From Algoriphagus sp. Y33 (GTDB lineage: Bacteria > Bacteroidota > Bacteroidia > Cytophagales > Cyclobacteriaceae): DNA of 64,000 bases. This document shows positions 18,807-27,482 of the stretch, one piece after another (position 1 is the first letter of the stretch; the number at the start of each line of letters is the position of its first letter). The stretch lies in the NCBI RefSeq assembly GCF_014838715.1, contig NZ_CP061947.1, positions 3,224,001-3,288,000 on the forward strand, written 5' to 3'. The translations under genes were made by a program, and so were the position numbers. The notes beneath the pieces are model-generated. The model did not search any database. It saw only the letters and a list, made by a program, of their open reading frames with translations, and had not been told where the DNA came from.

Positions 18807-20642
18807 TTAGTTGACTAGTTCGGGTAAGGATAGTCCCTCCTTTAGTTTTTTAAGTCTCAATTGGGCAGTGTCTGTTTGCAAAAAATTCGGAACAAGGGGA
18901 GAAGGTTTGATGATGTCACGTATACGCAATTCCTGTATTAAAGGAATATGCTTGAAACCGATTTTACCGACATACAAAGGTTCCAAATCCCCTCCGTTTT
19001 GCAGGTAATCTATCAGCTTGATTAGCCCTCTGAGGTAGATTATATCTTTGGTGCATCCCCCTCCTTGGTATGCTCTTGCAGTAATCTGAAAAGCTTGCTC
19101 CGGCACTTCATTATAATCTGCGGTAAGCAAATGGTAGGTCTCTCCAAAAGACATTCCCTCAGTAACTGATCTTCCTGCTACAACCCGTGCAGCCAGTGTC
19201 CGGAGTCGATTATTGGTAAGCCCTCCCACAAGATATTCTGCCAATACAGCCAATCCTTCCTGCAGCTCATCGTAATCGGCAAAGCCGCTACTCATTTGTC
19301 CGAAAGGCTGTATTTTCCCATTATAAAATGTAAGAACGTGGGTACCGATTTCATGGTGGACCAAGGCTTTGATCCGCCGCATAGGGACTTTAAAGCTAGA
19401 ACCTATATATAATTGTCCTTTGGAAACCAGCATTCCGACAATGTCGTGTTTCACCTCTACTTTTGAGTCAAGCTCCGGATATAGGGTTTTATACTGCGCT
19501 ATTTCATCCGAGCAAAACTTCGCCATGTCGTAAGGATCTATCCATTCTACATCCTCATGGCTGTCTGGCCGTAACGTTTTTAAAAGAAGCTTGGCCGTCT
19601 CATACAAGTCGACTTCCGGGGAACTGTATAGTCGGATGCTACTATACATGAAGTTTTTGGTTCCCCGCTCCTTTAGCATGGTGATCTGCTTTTCGAGTTC
19701 CTCACGTTTTTCGGTGTAGAGATATAAAAGTGTAGGATCTTCTATCCCTTTGATATCAATCCTGAATAATTCTTCTTTCAGTCGATCGGGGTCAACAGGC
19801 AAATTCCGATAGAGGAACTTCGGATTTTTTTGATGCCGGTTTGCAATAAACTCCTCCTTGGCCTGCATGGTATTAGTCGGAGAAATCAACAGTAAAAACT
19901 GAAACTTAGCTTCAATTTCAGAGAGATGCTGATCTACTTCCCAAACTTTCTCGTCCACCTGCATGGTGCCCAAACGCTGGTAATTGGGAATATCGAAGGA
20001 AGTCTGCACACGGATAAATTCATAAACTGCCTTTCGTAGGATATTAGAAAAAGCATGCTTAAAATCTTTAAAAACAAGGTAGAAAAACTCCTTTTTATCT
20101 TGGTCTTGAAAGAACGGCGGGATCTCCAACCCCATCAAATAAATCCCCGCCTCCTGACATTGCTTTAAAGTCAGAAAATCCTCCAAATGGTCAGGATGAC
20201 GTATAGTATCCTTTTCCACCCGAACGGTCAGCTCTTGATGAGACTTACAAAATGACTCCAATCCATCTTGAAATGCTTTGACTGTATTTGGAGCTTTGTC
20301 TTTGGCCGTCTTGAGTACAAAGGTTTTACTGTCCTGCCTTCCGACCCAAACTTCAAGCACCATCACCGAGCCATATTCTTCGGCCAGTTCCTTTGACAAT
20401 TCCTTGACTAGAATAGCAATGTCAGAATTAAAATCTGTCGTGGCTTCAGTGATGAGGTAAGATGACTCCGCTCGAATTAGATGGGATATTTTGAAATGAT
20501 CATGTTTTTCTTCTCTATAGACCAAAAGAAACGGCAGTCTTCGCTCTATCCTTATTCGGTTTTTGCCTCCAAGTGAAAGGTTGAGAACATTTCCCGTTTT
20601 AAGAGCTTCTGTAAGTGCTTCTTTTGTCTTTTTATCGATCAT
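18807..20642 (-). CDS. QEGLA-motif (DUF1704, MATCAP-like) metallopeptidase
   Basis: This 611-residue protein belongs to the family named 'flavohemoglobin expression-modulating QEGLA motif protein'. The zinc motif HEIGTH is at about residues 430-435 and QEGLA at 461-465. The E in that motif is the likely third ligand, as in gluzincins. The eukaryotic relatives MATCAP1 and MATCAP2 are tubulin carboxypeptidases that remove C-terminal residues. The N-terminal ~380 residues are helical and unassigned. The gene starts at ATG 20642, whose A is shared with the TAA of the upstream acidic-protein gene, so they are translationally coupled. The ATP-grasp ligase follows after 18 bp. A cytoplasmic peptidase or esterase role is inferred. 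Confidence 0.85.
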   Translation of the reverse strand: MIDKKTKEALTEALKTGNVLNLSLGGKNRIRIERRLPFLLVYREEKHDHFKISHLIRAESSYLITEATTDFNSDIAILVKELSKELAEEYGSVMVLEVWVGRQDSKTFVLKTAKDKAPNTVKAFQDGLESFCKSHQELTVRVEKDTIRHPDHLEDFLTLKQCQEAGIYLMGLEIPPFFQDQDKKEFFYLVFKDFKHAFSNILRKAVYEFIRVQTSFDIPNYQRLGTMQVDEKVWEVDQHLSEIEAKFQFLLLISPTNTMQAKEEFIANRHQKNPKFLYRNLPVDPDRLKEELFRIDIKGIEDPTLLYLYTEKREELEKQITMLKERGTKNFMYSSIRLYSSPEVDLYETAKLLLKTLRPDSHEDVEWIDPYDMAKFCSDEIAQYKTLYPELDSKVEVKHDIVGMLVSKGQLYIGSSFKVPMRRIKALVHHEIGTHVLTFYNGKIQPFGQMSSGFADYDELQEGLAVLAEYLVGGLTNNRLRTLAARVVAGRSVTEGMSFGETYHLLTADYNEVPEQAFQITARAYQGGGCTKDIIYLRGLIKLIDYLQNGGDLEPLYVGKIGFKHIPLIQELRIRDIIKPSPLVPNFLQTDTAQLRLKKLKEGLSLPELVN

Positions 20643-20935
20643 TACTTCTCCTCCTCGTCTGCGTTACTGTAAAAATTGTTTTCCTCGTCCTCGGAACCAA
20701 TATCTTCCTGCTCATCATCCAATTCGCTTCCGGGAACGTCCATATCATCTCCAGTGAAATCAACTTTCCGATTTCTCTCAATAAGCTGTTCATCATCACC
20801 GCCATCATCCCGTAGGTTTGCCTCCTTTGATCCTAGAGCTTCCAGATCTTCCTTGGTTACCTTAGCTTCCTTGACGAGTTCTTCTGTTGACTTATCCTTT
20901 AAGTTTTTCGAGTTTCCCTGCTTAGTCGTTTTCAT
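20642..20935 (-). CDS. Small highly acidic protein, first gene of the QEGLA operon
   Basis: This 97-residue protein starts basic (MKTTKQGNSKNLKDKS) and ends very acidic, with PGSELDDEQEDIGSEDEENNFYS followed by NADEEEK in the last third. It looks largely disordered, with one probable helix at about residues 15-35 (STEELVKEAKVTKEDLEALG). I do not recognise a named family, though similar acidic 'PGSELDDE..EDEENN' proteins occur in Bacteroidota. The stop codon overlaps the next start by one base. The context suggests it may be a partner or substrate of the peptidase and ligase, which is inference. The opposite-strand frame is serine-rich and only a shadow. Confidence 0.72.
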   Translation of the reverse strand: MKTTKQGNSKNLKDKSTEELVKEAKVTKEDLEALGSKEANLRDDGGDDEQLIERNRKVDFTGDDMDVPGSELDDEQEDIGSEDEENNFYSNADEEEK

Positions 20936-21121
20936 AGCTTTTTCTTTAGGTTAAGGCAACATGGATGCCCTATGACAGAAAAAACTCTTAAAAAAAATCA
21001 AATTACCTTGAGAAAGGCGATAGCCCTGTTTTCCTTCTATTCAAAAAATATTTGAGATTATCCAACTTAATTCCGAGCCGATCTATGTGCAGTAATGTTC
21101 CCGGAATGAGTAAAGTTTCAA

Positions 21122-22432
21122 CTACCTTTTCTGCGATAAAGGAAGGTAAAGCAAGTTATCATCCTTATCCACAATTATTTCCAATCCATCTTTGGTCGTC
21201 CCGATTTTACTAAACTGATCCAATTCCACCAACAAGCTATCTGAAGTCGATAAGCGCGGATAATTGCCATATGCATAAGCTGTTTTTTCTTCCAAGGCTA
21301 TTGAATCTATTCCAGAAAGGAGGTTTTTATATAAAAAACCAGTCATTCCTTCAATAGTCTTTATCTGAAACCAGTCCGACGTCGCAGCCTTAATGAAAAC
21401 AAGCTCTTCTACCTTCATTCTGGATATAACAGCTGACTTGGTACTCGGCCCATTTCTCAAATTTGCTTGAGATACATTCACCTTCATAGCAGGAGAAAAC
21501 TGCTCATCCGGCAACAACGGTGCAGCTATAAAATCATTTTTAATCGCTGGAAAAGGATTAATAGCTCCACTTTGATAAATTCCAAAATGTAAATGCGGCG
21601 CTGTAGTTCTAGCATTACCGGTGTTCCCTACCAGTCCCAATGTATCTCCCGGTTTTACCCGCTGTAGATTCCTAACCAGCTGACTGTCTAAATGAGCAAA
21701 ATAAAGATTCCAGTTACGTTCACTGTCCCTCACCCAAACTTGCTTACCTCCTAATCCACGATCCCGAACGGCAGTGACTACGCCCTCTACAGGAGCAAGG
21801 ACAGGTGTACCGCGCTCCGCAAAAATATCAACGCCCTCATGCGTCCTACGTCCGCCATCACGCACATCACCCCAAACACTTTGTATTGCTCTGCTGTTTT
21901 TTCCCTCCACAGGAAAAACAGCATAGGTGGCAGTGCCACTAATCCTTAGCTGAAAGTTCCCCTGACCAAGAAGTTCCGGCTGAATCCGAATCACATAATA
22001 TCCAGTTTTACCGGCTTCAAACTTCACCGAGTCATTTTGAGCGGTGTAGGACTTTAGTTCCTTCCACTCCGGCCCTTCCAATAAGTCAACAATCAATTCA
22101 CTGCTGTCATTTGCATGCCACCGTACTACTATGTTGATGGATGCTCCCTGTTCTAACTGGATTTTCCACGCTTCAGCAGCTATGCTTTTAGACTTAAAAC
22201 TTCCCTGAATTGCAATGGGAACTTGTAGCAATGGAGCATTCAGTAGTGCTTCATCGGCAGAGTTCAACCACTCCTCTCCTATTTTTGTAGAGTTGATCCC
22301 TGAGCTCTCAAGTTTATTTTCATACTGAATTCTAGCTGAGTTGGATTTGAATATGCGTACAGACCGGTTACAAGAACATATAAGAATGCCCAGTAGGACA
22401 CAAAGAACGAGTTTTGATATCAGATTTCTCAT
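21122..22432 (-). CDS. M23 (LytM-type) metallopeptidase lipoprotein with SH3-like domain
   Basis: This 436-residue protein has a lipoprotein signal ending at C21 (GILICSC). A beta-rich region follows at about 70-175 (pre-peptidase C-like, ending FQLRISG). The M23 domain has HEGVDIFAERGTPV (about 197-210), HLDSQL and the PHLHFGIY motif (about 280-287). An SH3b-like domain lies at about 320-375 (VSQANLRNGPSTKSAVI). Zinc ligands H and D of HEGVD and the HLH motif are intact, so it should be an active peptidoglycan endopeptidase anchored in the envelope. It overlaps the upstream membrane-protein gene by 4 bp (ATGA). Confidence 0.9.
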   Translation of the reverse strand: MRNLISKLVLCVLLGILICSCNRSVRIFKSNSARIQYENKLESSGINSTKIGEEWLNSADEALLNAPLLQVPIAIQGSFKSKSIAAEAWKIQLEQGASINIVVRWHANDSSELIVDLLEGPEWKELKSYTAQNDSVKFEAGKTGYYVIRIQPELLGQGNFQLRISGTATYAVFPVEGKNSRAIQSVWGDVRDGGRRTHEGVDIFAERGTPVLAPVEGVVTAVRDRGLGGKQVWVRDSERNWNLYFAHLDSQLVRNLQRVKPGDTLGLVGNTGNARTTAPHLHFGIYQSGAINPFPAIKNDFIAAPLLPDEQFSPAMKVNVSQANLRNGPSTKSAVISRMKVEELVFIKAATSDWFQIKTIEGMTGFLYKNLLSGIDSIALEEKTAYAYGNYPRLSTSDSLLVELDQFSKIGTTKDGLEIIVDKDDNLLYLPLSQKR

Positions 22433-22914
22433 CGGGATGATTGTTCATACCATAACTCAGGATTGTTAGTAATCAGTTGCAATACATACACACTGACTAC
22501 TGCGAATACTATATGGGCGATAAATAAGGCTATAAAGTAATGGAAATGAGACAACTTAGGCGGATTTGCATGTAAACTAAGATACCCTTTCCATACCACT
22601 ATCGCTACTACTCCACTTATTGCTCCTATCAGAATAGAGTCCTGCACATTAATTTTGAATATACCCCAATTCCAAAGCAGAAAATACGATAAAGAAAAAA
22701 GCACACCTACTCCGAAATGTGCAATGCTACCCACGGTAATGGCGCTTTTGCTTGGTGTGTAATAATTTCGCTCGGCCACTAGCATATTTCCCAAGATATG
22801 AATCACCTTGGTGAATGAATGACTTAGATAAGAATATAGGTACATGATTAAGGTCATGGCAACCGTACCCACCAATCCGGAAAAAACCGTAATCAAGAAA
22901 TGTTTTATATCCAT
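22429..22914 (-). CDS. Four-helix integral membrane protein, unknown
   Basis: This 161-residue protein has about four hydrophobic helices (residues 5-30, 60-85, 92-112 and 122-148). It has a conserved-looking GxxGTVAMTLIMY first helix. I do not recognise the family with certainty. The last codons overlap the first codons of the M23 lipoprotein gene by 4 bp, so the two are co-translated. A role in the envelope is inferred from that pairing only. Confidence 0.75.
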   Translation of the reverse strand: MDIKHFLITVFSGLVGTVAMTLIMYLYSYLSHSFTKVIHILGNMLVAERNYYTPSKSAITVGSIAHFGVGVLFSLSYFLLWNWGIFKINVQDSILIGAISGVVAIVVWKGYLSLHANPPKLSHFHYFIALFIAHIVFAVVSVYVLQLITNNPELWYEQSSR

Positions 22915-22933
22915 GAGGGTGAATTAGAAATTA

Positions 22934-22966
22934 TGCGGGCAAAATCAACAATTGATCTTGCCCGCA
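22934..22966 (-). terminator. Terminator-like hairpin after katE
   Basis: TGCGGGCAA (22934-22942) pairs with TTGCCCGCA (22958-22966). An inner stem ATCAA/TTGAT extends the pairing. It lies 5 bp past the catalase stop codon on the minus strand. The T-run after it is weak. Confidence 0.65.
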
Positions 22967-22971
22967 AAGTA

Positions 22972-25113
22972 TTATACAGGTATTCTCGCTGCGTCCTCTC
23001 TATCCCAGATTCTATGCTGTCCGATAGCTTCGACAAAGGCTGCTGCATCTTGGTCAAACAGGACTCCTTTAGGGCTGGCGTTTTTGGAAGCGTAAGTCAT
23101 ATCCCATAATCTCATAGCGTCTCCATTGATTGCGATAAATTTGTAATGCTTATAAGCCTCATCCACAAATCGGATTGCATCCGGGTTTTTATGAAGAATT
23201 TCTATGCTTTTAGATCCGCCAGGGACAAAAACAGCATCAAACAATACAGATGCAGTAGTCAACAGGCTATGGTCTACTTTGATAGCTCCACCGTTAGAAT
23301 CTGATATCGATCCAGAATGTGAACTGATTATTTTTGCTTCTGCTCCTTCATTTTTAAGTGCCTTTTTATAGTGCTCTAGCGATTCTGCATCTACACCGTC
23401 AGTTGCGAGTATAGCTATCATACGTCCTTTGATCCCTTTTCCGTTTGAAGCCATCAGACTTAGTTTTTCGGATTTTTGGACGGACGATTTCACCTCTTTA
23501 GGCTCATAATCTTTCGGGTCAGCATCTGCAGGAAAGCTATGATTTAGCGGCTCTTCAGGTTTGGTGATCGGATTGATTCCCAGTCCTTCAGCGACATGCT
23601 TCGCCAGCTCCTCACTGACGTATGTCAGCATTCCTACCATCCGTTCTCTAATGTCCTCACTTTTTACTTTACCCAGTTCGAAGCGCAGTGCTTCTATCAT
23701 ATGATCTTGCTCTACTTTTGACTGACTTTCGAAGAAAAGTTTGGCTTGGCTAAAATGATCCATGAAACTTGTACTTCTTGCACGAATTTTATGCCCTTCG
23801 ATTTTCTCCTGATGTGACACAAAACCTCCCTCTGACATTTTAGCCTGAAAAGGACACCCGCCTCCTATATTGTTCGGGTGATAGCTGGTCTGTCCCGTAT
23901 TGATTGTCTGTCGCATGAGTCCTCCCCGTTGATTATTGTGCACAGGCGCAATCGGTCGGTTGATTGGGATTTCATTAAAATTAGGCCCTCCCAAGCGGGA
24001 AAGCTGCGTGTCTGTATAGGAGAATAATCTTCCCTGAAGCAACGGATCGTTGGAAAAATCAATTCCAGGCACTAGATGTCCCGGATGAAAAGCAATCTGC
24101 TCTGTCTCTGCAAAGAAGTTTGTTGGGTTTCTGTCCAGCACCATTTTCCCGATCAACTTCACGGGAACCAATTCTTCGGGGATAAGTTTGGTGGGGTCCA
24201 ATAAGTCAAAATCAAACTTATGTTCGTCCTTGTCAGCAACTATCTGCACACCTAATTCCCATTCAGGATAATTGCCGTTTTCGATAGCATTCCAAAGATC
24301 TCTTCTATGGAAATCAGGATCCTGACCCGATATTTTTTGGGCTTCATCCCACGTGAGCGAATAAGTTCCTGCTACAGGCTTCCAGTGAAATTTCACAAAG
24401 AAAGATTCCCCCTTTTTGTTTACAAAACGGAAAGTGTGTACACCAAATCCTTCCATCATACTGTAGCTTCTAGGCAATGCGCGGTCGCTCATCACCCACA
24501 TGATCATATGCATGCTTTCTGGCATCAGCGATATAAAATCCCAAAATGTATCGTGGGCAGAAGCTGCCTGCGGGATTTCATTGTGTTGCTCAGGCTTTAC
24601 TGCATGAATTAAATCGGGAAATTTCATGGCATCCTGAATAAAAAATACAGGCATATTATTCCCTACCAAATCATAATTTCCTTCCTCTGTATAGAATTTA
24701 ACAGCAAAACCTCTCACATCCCTAGCCAAATCAGACGAACCCTTAAATCCGGCCACAGTACTAAATCTCGTAAATACAGGTGTTCTTTTCCCCTTCTCTC
24801 CAAGGAATCCCGCTTTGGTGAATTCGGAAAGATCTCCATAGGATTCAAAATAGCCATGTGCTCCGGCTCCCCGGGCATGGACAATACGCTCAGGAATCCG
24901 CTCATGGTCAAAATGGGTCATTTTCTCTCTGAAATGAAAATCTTCCAACAACGTAGGTCCCCGCTCTCCTGCAAGGAGGGAATTCTGATCGTCATTGATT
25001 TTCAATCCTTGATTGGTAGTCATTGCCTCCCCGCTTCCATCCTCTGTATTCATGTAGAGGTCATCGATTTTTGGGTTTTCAGAATTTTTTGGGGTCTTCT
25101 CTTTTTCAGCCAT
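22972..25113 (-). CDS. katE: Large-subunit catalase HPII with C-terminal DJ-1/PfpI-like domain
   Basis: This 713-residue protein breaks down hydrogen peroxide. The heme-site histidine lies in VHARGAGAHG (about 77-86), the asparagine region in YDLVGNNMPVFF (about 150-160), and the proximal tyrosine in RLFSYTDTQ (about 365-373). The GGCPFQ region follows. The C-terminal ~150 residues (KGRMIAILATDGVDAESL to AFVEAIGQHRIWDRE) form the flavodoxin/DJ-1-like domain that marks clade-2 large catalases such as E. coli KatE. The gene is monocistronic, with a 519-bp upstream gap and a hairpin after the stop. It sits in a region with other general-stress genes. Confidence 0.96.
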   Translation of the reverse strand: MAEKEKTPKNSENPKIDDLYMNTEDGSGEAMTTNQGLKINDDQNSLLAGERGPTLLEDFHFREKMTHFDHERIPERIVHARGAGAHGYFESYGDLSEFTKAGFLGEKGKRTPVFTRFSTVAGFKGSSDLARDVRGFAVKFYTEEGNYDLVGNNMPVFFIQDAMKFPDLIHAVKPEQHNEIPQAASAHDTFWDFISLMPESMHMIMWVMSDRALPRSYSMMEGFGVHTFRFVNKKGESFFVKFHWKPVAGTYSLTWDEAQKISGQDPDFHRRDLWNAIENGNYPEWELGVQIVADKDEHKFDFDLLDPTKLIPEELVPVKLIGKMVLDRNPTNFFAETEQIAFHPGHLVPGIDFSNDPLLQGRLFSYTDTQLSRLGGPNFNEIPINRPIAPVHNNQRGGLMRQTINTGQTSYHPNNIGGGCPFQAKMSEGGFVSHQEKIEGHKIRARSTSFMDHFSQAKLFFESQSKVEQDHMIEALRFELGKVKSEDIRERMVGMLTYVSEELAKHVAEGLGINPITKPEEPLNHSFPADADPKDYEPKEVKSSVQKSEKLSLMASNGKGIKGRMIAILATDGVDAESLEHYKKALKNEGAEAKIISSHSGSISDSNGGAIKVDHSLLTTASVLFDAVFVPGGSKSIEILHKNPDAIRFVDEAYKHYKFIAINGDAMRLWDMTYASKNASPKGVLFDQDAAAFVEAIGQHRIWDREDAARIPV

Positions 25114-25511
25114 AATAGTTTGTCTTTAGTGGTTTTACAAGATCATTCCTCTAAAAACATTCCAAGCACGGAAGCAAAGTCAATATACCTTTTTTAAAAC
25201 AACCTTACACATCATTAGCATCGACTTCTTATGTCCTTGACTCCTTTACCATAAAACAGCAACTAGGGCTTATTAACCTCTAATAGCCTATATCATGCAT
25301 ATTAGATGTATTGATATAAGATGACTAAACATTTCGACACATTACAAACTTATTCTAATTAAAAAGTCGGAGACCAAAATACCCCTGTCAATGGATTTGT
25401 ATTTTGAAAAAATTGATTCAAAAATTCCTCATCATGAGGTTAAAAATCAATCCTACAGCAAGAAGGTAAAAAATGATGCAGGTAAAAAACCCACATCATC
25501 TATTGGCATAG
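25114..25511. other. Upstream region of katE, no gene seen
   Basis: This 398-bp AT-rich stretch between katE and the MITE-like element shows no ORF I can support. It should carry the katE promoter, but I found no clear minus-strand TAnnTTTG box. Confidence 0.4.
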
Positions 25512-25637
25512 TTTAACCCGAAATATGCATTAGCAATTCTATTACAGCCATTAATTGCTTCAAAATCAGCCATTACATTGCTATTTTCTTGCAATTAATG
25601 TCCTCACAACGAAACCTAATGCATAATCCGGATTTAA
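25512..25637. mobile_element. MITE-like element, copy 2
   Basis: This is a non-coding element of about 126 bp. The left end TTTAACCCG then TATGCATTAG mirrors the right end CTAATGCATAATCCGGAT, giving near-perfect inverted repeats of about 20 bp. The internal blocks TATTACAGCCATTA, CATTACATTGCT and TTTTCTTGCAATTAAT match copy 1 at 11080-11234. The right repeat contains the stop codon (25634-25636) of the adjacent minus-strand lipoprotein gene. In both copies the end repeat thus supplies the stop of a neighbouring gene. Confidence 0.68.
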
Positions 25638-26035
25638 TCCAAGGATTTTCGCTTGCCTTTTTCGTCAAACGTAAAAGTCTGGTTAGGACCGTTATTCATT
25701 CTGAACTCTAACTCATAATAGGTAATGTTATTTTCTTCATACCTCCTTTTGACCAAAATGCTATCAGGATGGATCTCATCTATATTCTCGATGACTTCCA
25801 GCAATTCTTGTGGCAGATTAATTGAATCTGTAGAGTTGATAACTAGAGGTATTTTGGTGCCATCTGTCAATCTCATACTGGAGTCAGTTCCTGCCTTCGT
25901 TTTCTCTTCCACAGAAGTTGATTCCTCCACTACCATGGTACCATCTTCTGTGACGCTACCATACTCTTTCTTTTCGTTGCAGGCGAACATCACGGAGGAC
26001 AGTGCCAATGCAAATACTGATATCTGATTTTTCAT
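25634..26035 (-). CDS. Small lipoprotein, unknown
   Basis: This 133-residue protein has a lipoprotein signal ending at C19 (SSVMFACNEKK). An acidic, threonine- and serine-rich linker follows. A small folded part at about residues 60-133 (LVINSTDSINLPQELLEVIEN and YYELEFRMNNGPNQTFTFDEKGK) resembles PepSY or putative beta-lactamase-inhibitor-like folds but is too divergent to name. The stop codon is provided by the MITE-like repeat, so the last residues (KSLD) border the insertion. It is monocistronic. Confidence 0.72.
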   Translation of the reverse strand: MKNQISVFALALSSVMFACNEKKEYGSVTEDGTMVVEESTSVEEKTKAGTDSSMRLTDGTKIPLVINSTDSINLPQELLEVIENIDEIHPDSILVKRRYEENNITYYELEFRMNNGPNQTFTFDEKGKRKSLD

Positions 26036-26228
26036 AATCGGTTAGATTTAATTGAATAGGTTTATATCTCTTACTATATCAAAATCCAACCCAAGTAAAT
26101 TTATAGTCCATTCCCACTTCTAAATGACAATTTTAAGCTATTGCTTTATAAAAAGTAGTTCTGATTATTTTATGGTTTTCCCCGTTTTGGGGATTTCTTC
26201 TCTCGCTTATTGCTTATAAGAAGCAGTT
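26036..26228. other. Intergenic region with a direct repeat
   Basis: Two related blocks, TTGCTTTATAAAAAGTAGTT (26141-26160) and TTGCTTATAAGAAGCAGTTC (26210-26229), flank a small hairpin TCCCCGTTTTGGGGA near 26179-26193. The meaning is unknown. It could be a regulatory site or the 3' end structure of the AI-2E transporter transcript. Confidence 0.4.
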
Positions 26229-27419
26229 CTATTTGCTGAGTTTAGCCCATAATTTCTCACCCCACTTGCTAAGGATATTTTGCTCATCCTTGCCCTCAAT
26301 ATCCTCTTCGCCCAAGACATAACCGAGAGGTGATAAAGCCGGAGTAGCATCAAAAATAATTTTAGCTATACCTGCAATAGGGATACTCAACACCATCCCT
26401 GCAACACCCCAAATTGAACCTCCCAAAACCACAACCACTATGGTGACCAAAGGATTGATTTCCACTTTGCTTCCTACCACATAGGGCTCAAGAATATAAC
26501 TTTCTACAAACTGCGCAATTCCAAAAGTCACCGAAACTCCAATCAAGCCCCACATCTCAGCACCTGAAAAGACCGCCATAACAATGGATAGTCCGTAACC
26601 AATGATATTGCCTACATAAGGCACCAACGACAATATAGCCGCTATTACACTAATAAGAATAGCATTTTGGATTCCTGAGATAGATAAGCCTATACTGTAA
26701 ATGATGGCCAAAAAAACAATCAGTGTGAATCTTCCAACGACAAAATTAAGAGCCAGTCCTATGGAGTGACTCATTACTTCCTCCGCCTCTTTTCTGTTTT
26801 TCATGCTAAAAAACTTCAGAATAGACCGTTTTACCTTATTTCTATACAAAAGCATAAAGAACAGGTAGACCAATGTAAGACCTGTGCTTCCCAAAAAGCC
26901 AAAGAAATTCTTCACGATCATTCCGATTTCTTCTGAGGCACCTGAGACGAATTGCTGTGGTGAAGAAAGCTGAGCTTTAGATGGATCAGCTGGATTACTA
27001 GGGTTTTCATCTGGGGCTGCATTTCCTTCGGAATTTCCTGAAGGATAGAACATATCGAATTGTTGTTGGAAATTAAGGCCTGTTTTATCTGAAATCAACT
27101 GCTGAATCTCTTCCAATTTTGGCTGCATCTTACTTTTCACCTCAGGCCATCGTTCGGAGATATTGGACACTTGAGCTGATATGATCACAAAAAATGAAAT
27201 AAATACCAACAAACTTAAAGTCACACTTATAAATGCCGAAAACCCGCGTGAGAGCCCCCAACTTTCCAATTTTCTACAAAGTGGAATACAAATCAAAGTC
27301 AATAATAATGCTACTGCTACAGGCTTGAGAAAACCCGCAGCTTCAATAGCACCTACTATAAAAAAGTAAGTTCCCAGCACCAGAAGTACTGTAAATAATA
27401 GAATTTCTTTTGATTTCAT
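26229..27419 (-). CDS. AI-2E family transporter (PerM-type membrane protein)
   Basis: This 396-residue protein has the helix pattern of the family. Three N-terminal helices lie within residues 5-95. A soluble loop at about 95-165 here carries a proline/serine-rich insert (GNAAPDENPSNPADPSK). Five or so more helices follow, with SLVPYVGNIIGYGLSI and FVESYILEPYVVGSKVEINPLVTI, both family hallmarks. A charged C-terminus follows. Members are predicted exporters; a few have been linked to AI-2 export or Na+/H+ antiport. The substrate cannot be read. It lies 63 bp downstream of the sugar dehydrogenase gene on the same strand. Confidence 0.9.
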   Translation of the reverse strand: MKSKEILLFTVLLVLGTYFFIVGAIEAAGFLKPVAVALLLTLICIPLCRKLESWGLSRGFSAFISVTLSLLVFISFFVIISAQVSNISERWPEVKSKMQPKLEEIQQLISDKTGLNFQQQFDMFYPSGNSEGNAAPDENPSNPADPSKAQLSSPQQFVSGASEEIGMIVKNFFGFLGSTGLTLVYLFFMLLYRNKVKRSILKFFSMKNRKEAEEVMSHSIGLALNFVVGRFTLIVFLAIIYSIGLSISGIQNAILISVIAAILSLVPYVGNIIGYGLSIVMAVFSGAEMWGLIGVSVTFGIAQFVESYILEPYVVGSKVEINPLVTIVVVVLGGSIWGVAGMVLSIPIAGIAKIIFDATPALSPLGYVLGEEDIEGKDEQNILSKWGEKLWAKLSK

Positions 27420-27482
27420 TTCCTTATTAAGAAGTATGGATTGAATCCCTATTCTTGATATTAAGTAATCAAACTCCCTAGT

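Noticed and set aside
20676..20954. Serine-rich plus-strand ORF opposite the acidic-protein gene
   Set aside because: It is the antisense shadow of Asp/Glu codons of the minus-strand gene, whose operon position and stop/start overlap support it instead.
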